Assembly: GCA_028292345.1 (NCBI GenBank)
Contig: JAQGMN010000406.1
Location: 1 to 10,250 of the forward strand
Direction of reading: 5' to 3'
Origin: Polaromonas sp.
GTDB taxonomy: Bacteria; Pseudomonadota; Gammaproteobacteria; Burkholderiales; Burkholderiaceae_C
DNA: 10,250 nt
Shown here: in pieces, positions 1 through 5,211 of the stretch
Layout: every line of letters starts with the position of its first letter
Numbering within the stretch: position 1 is the first letter of the stretch
Translations under genes and position numbers: made by a program
The notes under the pieces: generated by a model
Seen by the model: the letters and a program-made list of their open reading frames with translations, nothing else
The model's database searches: none
What the model was told of the DNA's origin: nothing

Positions 1-1
1 C

Positions 2-157
2 GGCGGCAAGCACCCGCTGCTGCTCCCCAATGGCGAAAGCCGCACCTACCTGGAAGACGGCGACGCCGTCGTGATCCGGGGCTGGTGCGAAAAGGCCGGG
101 GCGGCGCGCATCGGCTTTGGCGAATGCCTGGGAACCGTGCTGCCGGCGCGCGCCTAG
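2..157 (+). CDS. fahA: Fumarylacetoacetase, C-terminal fragment (5' end outside window)
   Basis: This is the last 51 codons of a reading frame that enters from the left edge and ends at TAG 155-157. The tail carries a DGDAVVIRGW segment and then RIGFGECLGTVLPARA. This matches the C-terminal end of fumarylacetoacetate hydrolase (GDEV.I.G....GFG.C.G.VLPA in the family). The enzyme cleaves fumarylacetoacetate to fumarate and acetoacetate in the cytoplasm, the last step of tyrosine/homogentisate breakdown. The catalytic residues lie upstream and cannot be checked. An homogentisate dioxygenase gene would be expected just to the left. The family call is based on this short tail only, but the tail is distinctive. 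Confidence 0.85.
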   Translation, partial: GGKHPLLLPNGESRTYLEDGDAVVIRGWCEKAGAARIGFGECLGTVLPARA

Positions 158-163
158 ACTGCG

Positions 164-202
164 GCAGGATGCGGCCGACAACGCGATGCCGGCCGTTCCT
201 GC
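164..202 (+). terminator. GC-rich hairpin just after fahA stop; possible terminator without U tract
   Basis: GCAGGA (164-169) pairs with TCCTGC (197-202), and CGGCCG (172-177) pairs with CGGCCG (190-195). A small 2/1 internal loop separates the two stems, and the apical loop is 12 nt. The hairpin begins 7 nt after the fahA stop codon. No T-run follows, so it is not a classical intrinsic terminator. It could be a 3'-end stabiliser or a U-less terminator. Confidence 0.35.
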
Positions 203-251
203 GCACTGCCATTCACCCCGCCTGGCTTGCCCGCAAGGCTTGCTGATGAAC

Positions 252-307
252 AAAACAGCCAATTGCGCATGCCCTGCCTGCACAGGTAGCTCACTTTTTC
301 ATAGCAA
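252..307 (+). repeat. Degenerate 56-bp intergenic repeat, copy 1
   Basis: This 56-bp segment aligns end to end with 991-1046 on the other side of tapT. Shared blocks are AAA.CAG.CA, TTGCGC (263-268), TAGCT (287-291), ACTTTTTC and ATAGCAA (301-307). The distance from TTGCGC to TAGCT is 24 bases in both copies. Single-base indels around the T-run compensate, so both copies keep the same length. It resembles a short dispersed element that I recall from intergenic regions of Comamonadaceae; that memory is not checked. It lies in the 177-bp gap before tapT, which has no gene. Confidence 0.55.
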
Positions 308-334
308 ATACCTGCACCACCGAAAAACCCGTCC

Positions 335-988
335 ATGACGCCCGTTCCCGCGCCCGGCAGACGCCAGGCCTGCACCACCTGCCTGCGGCCGCAAAGCGCC
401 TGCATCTGCCGCTGGATCACGCCTGTCGCGCATCCGGTCGAGGTGCTGGTACTGCAGCATCCGCTGGAGGTGGACAACCCCAAGGGCAGCGCGCGCCTGC
501 TGCACCTGAGCCTGCCGCGCAGCCGGCTGGTGACCGGCGAGGTGTTCGACCTGCCGGCCCTGCTGGCGGATGCAGGCGGCGCAAGGCACAACCTCCTGCT
601 GTACCCGGAAACGCCGCATAACACTCCCGCGGCAATGCTGCCCCGCCCGCTGGCGCCGGGCGCCCTGGACGACCCTGCCAGGCTGCGGCTGGTCGTTCTG
701 GACGGCACCTGGCGCAAGAGCCGCAAGATGCTTTACGCAAACCCTTTGTTGCAGCAGTTGCCGCGCCTGGCGCTGCAGAATGTAGGGGTTTCGCACTACC
801 TGATCCGCAAGGCGCACCGGCCCGACCAGCTTTCGACGCTGGAGGCCACCTGCGCCGCGCTGGCCCAGCTGCATGGCGGCGCTGAACCGCTGCAGCCCTT
901 GCTCGCCGCCTTCGATGGATTTGTAACCCAGCAGATGCGCTACCAGCCCCTGCGCGGCACCGGCAGCCCCCCTACGCCGGACGATTGA
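335..988 (+). CDS. tapT: DTW-domain tRNA-uridine aminocarboxypropyltransferase (TapT/YfiP family)
   Basis: The 217-residue product is a complete DTW-domain protein. TapT members transfer the 3-amino-3-carboxypropyl group of S-adenosylmethionine to a uridine in the tRNA variable loop (acp3U47 in E. coli). Visible features are an N-terminal zinc-ribbon-like cluster C13-x2-C16-x6-C23-x-C25, the conserved segment QHPLEVDNPKGSARLL near residues 41-56, and the signature D123-G-T-W126 followed by R-K. After these come SHYLIRKAH and the LSTLEA helix typical of the family. The length is normal. The ATG at 335 is the only sensible start ahead of the cysteine cluster. No clear Shine-Dalgarno sequence precedes it. 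It appears to be a single-gene unit flanked by repeat copies. The family is secure; the exact tRNA position modified is inferred from E. coli. Confidence 0.9.
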   Translation: MTPVPAPGRRQACTTCLRPQSACICRWITPVAHPVEVLVLQHPLEVDNPKGSARLLHLSLPRSRLVTGEVFDLPALLADAGGARHNLLLYPETPHNTPAAMLPRPLAPGALDDPARLRLVVLDGTWRKSRKMLYANPLLQQLPRLALQNVGVSHYLIRKAHRPDQLSTLEATCAALAQLHGGAEPLQPLLAAFDGFVTQQMRYQPLRGTGSPPTPDD

Positions 989-990
989 AG

Positions 991-1046
991 AAACCAGGCA
1001 TTTGCGCTCTTCAGCAATTCCTTGTTAGCTACTTTTTCGATAGCAA
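991..1046 (+). repeat. Degenerate 56-bp intergenic repeat, copy 2
   Basis: This is the second copy of the element at 252-307, same orientation and same length, beginning 2 bp after the tapT stop codon. It has TTGCGC at 1002-1007, TAGCT at 1026-1030 and ATAGCAA at 1040-1046. A perfect 8-bp inverted repeat, CAACGCAA (1048-1055) and TTGCGTTG (1063-1070) with a 7-nt loop, follows immediately. CAGGCAT (995-1001) and ATGCCTG (1071-1077) bracket the whole block. The element may extend to 1077 in this copy. The hairpin could help end the tapT transcript, but no T-run follows it. Confidence 0.55.
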
Positions 1047-1131
1047 GCAACGCAATCAAGGGTTGCGTTGATGCCTGACACCGCCTGGCCGCCACGGACT
1101 CAGGCAGGGGCCGCAATTCGTGCCAAAAAAA

Positions 1132-1189
1132 GGTCACTGCTGAGTTTGTCAATAGTCCATTTGTGAGCTTTTATTAGTCCGTTCATGAG
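1132..1189 (+). promoter_or_regulatory. Short direct repeats with 22-bp spacing, candidate operator ahead of the sugar cassette
   Basis: Two 17-bp direct repeats match at 13 of 17 positions: 1151-1167 (AATAGTCCATTTGTGAG) and 1173-1189 (ATTAGTCCGTTCATGAG). A weaker third copy lies just upstream, with GGTC at 1132-1135 and TGAG at 1141-1144. The GTC cores start at 1133, 1155 and 1177, exactly 22 bp or about two helical turns apart. This arrangement suits a protein binding one DNA face at tandem sites. The region lies in a patch with 44 of 120 bases G+C (1141-1260), against a much more GC-rich background. The regulator is unknown. Confidence 0.35.
1146..1174 (+). promoter_or_regulatory. Possible sigma70-type promoter for the sugar cassette
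   Basis: TTGTCA (1146-1151) and TTTTAT (1169-1174) are separated by 17 bp. They match the -35 and -10 consensus at 5 of 6 and 4 of 6 positions. The site lies within the 22-bp direct repeats, so a bound protein would touch the promoter. It would give a leader of about 200 nt before the GT14 start at 1380. AT-rich DNA yields such matches by chance, so this is tentative. Confidence 0.3.
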
Positions 1190-1302
1190 ATTGACGACTT
1201 TTACTGTTTTCGCAAACACTTAACCCAATCAACAAATCGTCACGAATTGAGCAAAAACGTAATGCATCGACCTGCAATTTCCAGCCATACATTGAACGGA
1301 CT

Positions 1303-1347
1303 GCGTACGGCAAGCGCATGCCGCACGCCAACCCGCAATGCTTTGCG
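1303..1347 (+). other. Two consecutive leader hairpins upstream of the GT14 gene
   Basis: The first hairpin pairs GCGTACGGCA (1303-1312) with TGCCGCACGC (1319-1328). It has 9 of 10 pairs, one A-C mismatch and a 6-nt loop. The second pairs CGCAA (1334-1338) with TTGCG (1343-1347) around a 4-nt loop. It sits 33 nt before the preferred ATG at 1380 and covers an in-frame upstream ATG at 1338. They could be leader RNA structures that influence translation or transcript stability. No riboswitch family was recognised. Confidence 0.3.
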
Positions 1348-1379
1348 CCCCCTGCGTTCCGTCAATGGGCACTGAAAAA

Positions 1380-2468
1380 ATGAAACCAAACATTGTTTTC
1401 CTGGTGATGTCGGCGGTTGGCAAGCCTGAAACGGTTGATCAGCTGGCACGTTCCCTGGCGCCCCACACGGTGCTGGTGCACCATGATTTTTCCCAGGCGC
1501 CGGACTTTGTGCTGACCGCACCGAACGTGCGGTTTGTGCCGAACCCCAAGCGCACCGGCTGGGCATTCTTCGGGTTTGTCGACGGCATTTTCCATTCGAT
1601 GAAATACGCGCTGGCCAACCTGGATTTTGACTATCTCCAGCTGCTGAGCCCGAGCTGCCTGCCGATCAAATCCATCGAAGCCTTCGAGGCGCACATCTCG
1701 GGGCGCGAAGAGGCCCATTTCGACTGCATCGACCTGTTTGCCGACCAGGATGCGCTGATGTCGGTCGGCTTCAGGGCCCTGACGCCTGAAAAGACGCTGC
1801 GTCACCGGATCATGCGGCGCCTGGGCGATGCCTACTTTGGCGCATCGAGCGGCAGGCGCGACGAGGCCGGCATCTGGCTGCACAGCGGCGCCCGCAAGAG
1901 CCCCGTGGCCCTGCTGGCGCTCGGCGTGTTCAAGGCGCTCAGCAGGCCGTCCATCGGGCAGCATATCTTCAACGAAAATTTCCGCCCGTATTACGGCTCG
2001 GTCTGGTTCGGCGCCAGCCGCCACATCGTGTCCGCCATGCTGGAAAAATTCCTGCACCCCGGCGTGCGCGACTATTTCAGCCGGCTGTGCATAGCCGACG
2101 AGTTCCTGATTCCGACGCTGCTGATGCATGTCGCGCCCGCCAAGGGCCCGATGAACCATTTCATCCAGCGGTTCGACCATGCGCACCCGGGAAGGATCGA
2201 GGACGAGGACATGGAGCAGCTCAAGTCCATTCCCGCCTTCTTCGCCCGCAAGTTTCCCGACGACCCGGCAGCGCCGATTCGCATCCGGGTGCTGACCGAA
2301 CTGGTGGGCAGTGACCTGTCTGCCCAGTGGCCTGGAACGGCGGGCGGCAAGCTGCAGCACAGCAGCGCGCAAGCGGCGCCTGTCACGGCGGCGCCGGCTG
2401 CCGCGAGCCAGGCGGCAGACGGCAATTTTCTGGCCGGACTTTTTGGCCAAGGCAAAACGGCGCAGTAG
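1380..2468 (+). CDS. Glycosyltransferase family 14 (core-2/I-branching type)
   Basis: The 362-residue product has the features of GT14 'Branch' glycosyltransferases, inverting enzymes that add a sugar (GlcNAc or xylose in characterised members) from a nucleotide-sugar donor. Seen in order: MKPNIVFLVMSAVGKPE at the start, VHHD at 33-36, FVPNPKRTGWAFFGFVDG at 52-69, LLSPSCLPIKS at 88-98, YGSVWFGASRHIV at 205-217 and ADEFLIPTLL at 239-248. E241 aligns with the catalytic glutamate of the mammalian C2GnT 'DE' motif. From about residue 318 a low-complexity Ala/Gln/Ser-rich tail replaces any recognisable domain. No signal peptide or membrane segment is seen, so it should act in the cytoplasm. Start: ATG 1380 gives the usual family N-terminus; in-frame ATGs at 1365 and 1338 add up to 14 unlike residues, and none has a good Shine-Dalgarno. 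It is the first gene of the cassette. The sugar it transfers is unknown. Confidence 0.75.
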   Translation: MKPNIVFLVMSAVGKPETVDQLARSLAPHTVLVHHDFSQAPDFVLTAPNVRFVPNPKRTGWAFFGFVDGIFHSMKYALANLDFDYLQLLSPSCLPIKSIEAFEAHISGREEAHFDCIDLFADQDALMSVGFRALTPEKTLRHRIMRRLGDAYFGASSGRRDEAGIWLHSGARKSPVALLALGVFKALSRPSIGQHIFNENFRPYYGSVWFGASRHIVSAMLEKFLHPGVRDYFSRLCIADEFLIPTLLMHVAPAKGPMNHFIQRFDHAHPGRIEDEDMEQLKSIPAFFARKFPDDPAAPIRIRVLTELVGSDLSAQWPGTAGGKLQHSSAQAAPVTAAPAAASQAADGNFLAGLFGQGKTAQ

Positions 2469-2518
2469 GGGCAAGGGCTCCGGGCGCTTAAAACAACATC
2501 AACAAAAGGGAAATCAAC

Positions 2519-3292
2519 ATGCAAGCAATGATTCTGGCGGGGGGACTGGGAACCCGCATCAGCGAGGAAAGCGCCATTCGACCCAAGCCGATGGTCGAGA
2601 TCGGCGGCAGGCCGATCATCTGGCACATCATGAAGATGTACATGGCCCACGGCGTGAGCGACTTCGTGATCTGCTGCGGCTACAAAGGTCACCTGATCAA
2701 GCAGTTCTTCCGCGACTACGCCATGGACGGGGCGGACATCACCTTCGACATGCGCGACAGCACCACGACCATGCTGCGGACCTCGACCGAGCCGTGGAAG
2801 GTCACGCTGGTCGACACCGGGCTGGACACCATGACCGGCGGGCGCATCAAGCGGGCGGCGCGCTACCTGGAGGACGGGCCGTTCTGCTGCACCTACGGCG
2901 ACGGCGTGAGCGACGTGGACATCACGAAGCTGATCGCTTTCCACCGCGCGCAGGGCGTGCTGGCCACGGTCACGGCGGTGCAGCCACCGGGCCGCTTCGG
3001 CGCCTTCAACCTGCATGCCGACAACGCGCTGGTGCCGAGCTTCAAGGAAAAGCCGGGCGGCGACGGGGCCTGGATCAACGGCGGCTTCTTTGTGCTCGAC
3101 CGCACCGTGGTCGAACTGATCGAAGGCGACGACACCATCTGGGAGCGCGGCCCCATGGAGCACCTGGCCGCCCACAACCAGATGGCCGCCTTCCGCCATG
3201 AAGGCTTCTGGCAGCCAATGGACACGCTGCGCGACAAGCAGACGCTGGAGTCGCTGTGGGCTGCCAACAAGGCGCCCTGGAAAAAATGGTGA
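2519..3292 (+). CDS. rfbF: Glucose-1-phosphate cytidylyltransferase
   Basis: The 257-residue product is a full-length RfbF-type nucleotidyltransferase that makes CDP-glucose and pyrophosphate from CTP and alpha-D-glucose-1-phosphate, the entry step for CDP-sugars. It shows the nucleotide-binding loop AGGLGTR (7-13), RPKPM with K23, CGYKG (53-57), the metal-site motif YGDGVSD (D128, 126-132), EKP (177-179), WINGGF (185-190) and the late MDT motif with D235. The segment ITFDMRDSTTT (74-84) and the closing HEGFWQPMDTLRDK are typical of cytidylyltransferases rather than RmlA thymidylyltransferases. AAGGGA at 2506-2511 lies 7 nt before the ATG. The gene follows the GT14 stop by 50 bp and is probably co-transcribed. 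Its normal partner, CDP-glucose 4,6-dehydratase, is not next to it. Confidence 0.95.
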   Translation: MQAMILAGGLGTRISEESAIRPKPMVEIGGRPIIWHIMKMYMAHGVSDFVICCGYKGHLIKQFFRDYAMDGADITFDMRDSTTTMLRTSTEPWKVTLVDTGLDTMTGGRIKRAARYLEDGPFCCTYGDGVSDVDITKLIAFHRAQGVLATVTAVQPPGRFGAFNLHADNALVPSFKEKPGGDGAWINGGFFVLDRTVVELIEGDDTIWERGPMEHLAAHNQMAAFRHEGFWQPMDTLRDKQTLESLWAANKAPWKKW

Positions 3293-3340
3293 GCGCAGGC
3301 GCATGCCCTTATTTCAAACCAATCATTGCAAGGTAAACCC

Positions 3341-3886
3341 ATGATTTTTACAAAAACGGCGTTGCCTGGAGCAACCATTGTCGATATGGAGCGGCGCGAG
3401 GATGCGCGCGGCTACTTCGGCCGCACCTACTGCGAGCGCGAGTTCGAGGCCAACGGCCTGCCGACCCGCATGGTGCAGACCAACATGTCGCTGACGCGCC
3501 GGGCCGGCACCCTGCGCGGCATGCATTACCAGCTGGCGCCGCATGCCGAGGACAAGCTGGTGCGCTGCGTGCAGGGCGCGATCTGGGACGCGATTGTCGA
3601 CCTGCGTCCCGAGTCGCCCACCTACTGCCAGTGGATCGGCGTGGAGCTGAGCGAGGCCAATGGCCGCATGCTGCTGGTGCCCAAGGGCTTTGCCCATGGT
3701 TTTGTGACGCTGACGGACGATGCGGCCGTCACCTACCAGGTTTCCGCCTTCTACACGCCGCAGGCCGAACGCGGCGCCCGCCATGACGATCCGGCGTTTG
3801 CCATCGCCTGGCCGGTGCCGGTGATCGACATGTCGGACAAGGACCGCAACTGGCCCAGCTATGTGGCCGAAGGAGTCGCAGCATGA
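3341..3886 (+). CDS. rfbC: RmlC-like sugar 3,5-epimerase (dTDP-4-dehydrorhamnose 3,5-epimerase family)
   Basis: The 181-residue cupin is of normal length for the RmlC family, which epimerises C3 and/or C5 of 4-keto-6-deoxy nucleotide sugars. Visible motifs are DARGYFGRTYCEREF (21-35), QTNMSLTRRAGTLRGMHYQ (46-64) with the likely catalytic base H62, the KLVRC strand (72-76), PKGFAHGF (114-121), Y132 and Y138 in the TYQVSAFYTP segment, and DDPAFAIAWP (149-158). D168 may be the aspartate of the His-Asp dyad. Start: ATG 3341 has AAGG at 3330-3333 with 7-nt spacing; a TTG five codons upstream is less likely. The stop overlaps the next start in ATGA (3883-3886), suggesting translational coupling. 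Next to RfbF the substrate is more likely a CDP-linked or other keto-sugar than dTDP-4-keto-rhamnose; no rmlA, rmlB or rmlD is present. The family is clear, the substrate is not. Confidence 0.8.
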   Translation: MIFTKTALPGATIVDMERREDARGYFGRTYCEREFEANGLPTRMVQTNMSLTRRAGTLRGMHYQLAPHAEDKLVRCVQGAIWDAIVDLRPESPTYCQWIGVELSEANGRMLLVPKGFAHGFVTLTDDAAVTYQVSAFYTPQAERGARHDDPAFAIAWPVPVIDMSDKDRNWPSYVAEGVAA

Positions 3887-5211
3887 TCATCGTTGACACC
3901 GCCCTGCAGCAGCGGGCACGCGAAGGACGGCCGATCCGCGTCGGACTGATCGGCGCCGGCTTCATGGCGCGCGGCGTGGCGCTGCAGATTGCCCTGTCGG
4001 TGCCCGGCATGCGCGTGGCCGCAATTGCCAACCGCACCCTGGAAGGCGCCCGACGCGCCTACCGCGAGGCGGACGTGTCCGGCGTTCGCGAAGTGGACAG
4101 CGTGTCCGCGCTGGAGCGGGCCATCGAGGCCGGCGTGCCCGCCATCACCGAAGACGCGATGCTGCTGTGCCGCGCCGCCGGCATCGACGCGATCATCGAG
4201 GTCACCGGCACCATCGAGCATGCCGCGCATGTGACGCTCGAAGCGATTGCCCACCGCAAGCATGTGGTGCTGATGAATGCCGAGATCGACGGCACCATCG
4301 GCCCGATCCTCAAGACCTATGCGGACCGCGCCGGCGTGGTGCTGACCACCGCCGACGGCGACCAGCCCGGCGTGATGATGAATCTGTACCGCTTTGTCAA
4401 AGGCATCGGCGTCAAGCCGGTGATGTGCGGCAACATCAAGGGCCTGCACGACCCCTACCGCAACCCGACCACGCAGGAAGGCTTTGCCCGCCAGTGGGGG
4501 CAGAACCCGGCCATGGTCACCTCGTTCGCCGACGGGACCAAGATCTCGTTCGAGAACGCCATCGTGGCCAACGGCACCGGCATGCGGGTGGGCCAGCGCG
4601 GCATGTACGGCCCGACCGTTCCCAACGGCACGCCGATCCAGGACGTCGCAGACCGCTATCCGCTCGAAGCCATGCTCGAAGGCCCTGGCATCGTGGACTA
4701 TGTGGTGGGCGCCATGCCCGGACCCGGCGTGTTCGTGCTGGGCACGCACGACCATCCGCAGCAAAAGCACTACCTGTCGCTCTACAAGCTGGGCAACGGA
4801 CCGCTCTACTGCTTCTACACGCCCTACCACCTGTGCCATTTCGAGGTGCCCAACACCGTCGCCCGGGCCGTGCTGTTCCAGGACGCGGCACTGTCGCCGC
4901 TGGGCGCGCCCTGCGTCGAAGTGCTGGCCACCGCCAAGATCGACCTGAAGGCGGGCGACGCCATCGACGGCCTGGGCGGCTACATGACCTACGGCCTGGC
5001 CGAGAACGCCGATACCGCAAGAAGCCAGAACCTGCTGCCCATCGGCCTGGCCGAAGGCTGCACCTTGAAGCGCGATGTGCCCAAGGACGCGCTGCTGACC
5101 TTCGACGATGTCGAACTGCCGCCCAACCGGCTGTGCGACCAGCTCTGGCGCGAGCAGATGGCGCGCTTCTTCCCCGAACATTCAACAACCCCTACTGGAG
5201 AAAAAAAATGA
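3883..5211 (+). CDS. COG4091-type NAD(P)-dependent oxidoreductase with C-terminal SAF domain (homoserine-dehydrogenase-like)
   Basis: The 442-residue product begins with a Rossmann dinucleotide-binding fold: VGLIGAGFMARGVA around 20-33 (G21, G24, G26), IIEVTGT at 104-110 and VVLMNAEID at 128-136. A central domain follows with TADGDQPGVMMNLYRF (156-171) and CGNIKGLHDPYRNPTT (182-197). A SAF-like segment spans about 344-418. This is the layout of the family called predicted homoserine dehydrogenase-like with SAF domain. It is not a true homoserine dehydrogenase by context; no threonine or methionine gene is nearby. The ATG has AAGGAG at 3870-3875 with 7-nt spacing. It overlaps the previous and the next gene by 4 bp (ATGA each time), so it is tightly bound to sugar modification. 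A redox or branching role on the cassette sugar or a side-chain precursor is inference only. Confidence 0.75.
   Translation: MIIVDTALQQRAREGRPIRVGLIGAGFMARGVALQIALSVPGMRVAAIANRTLEGARRAYREADVSGVREVDSVSALERAIEAGVPAITEDAMLLCRAAGIDAIIEVTGTIEHAAHVTLEAIAHRKHVVLMNAEIDGTIGPILKTYADRAGVVLTTADGDQPGVMMNLYRFVKGIGVKPVMCGNIKGLHDPYRNPTTQEGFARQWGQNPAMVTSFADGTKISFENAIVANGTGMRVGQRGMYGPTVPNGTPIQDVADRYPLEAMLEGPGIVDYVVGAMPGPGVFVLGTHDHPQQKHYLSLYKLGNGPLYCFYTPYHLCHFEVPNTVARAVLFQDAALSPLGAPCVEVLATAKIDLKAGDAIDGLGGYMTYGLAENADTARSQNLLPIGLAEGCTLKRDVPKDALLTFDDVELPPNRLCDQLWREQMARFFPEHSTTPTGEKK

Noticed and set aside
117..338. Small plus-strand frame between fahA and tapT
   Set aside because: It overlaps the end of fahA, crosses the hairpin and repeat copy, has no ribosome site and codes for cysteine/proline-rich nonsense.
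1149..1566. Small minus-strand frames over the cassette promoter region (1149-1331, 1229-1423, 1240-1566)
   Set aside because: They have no ribosome-binding site or recognisable domain, and they overlap the start of the GT14 gene.
4167..5207. Upstream extension of the SDR frame as a 692-residue fusion
   Set aside because: The extra residues are an out-of-frame reading of the SAF oxidoreductase gene. The true start at 5208 has GGAG at 7-nt spacing and begins with a Rossmann motif.
3883..5211. Homoserine dehydrogenase of threonine/methionine synthesis
   Set aside because: The C-terminal SAF-like domain and position within a sugar operon argue against it; no ACT domain or amino-acid gene is nearby.
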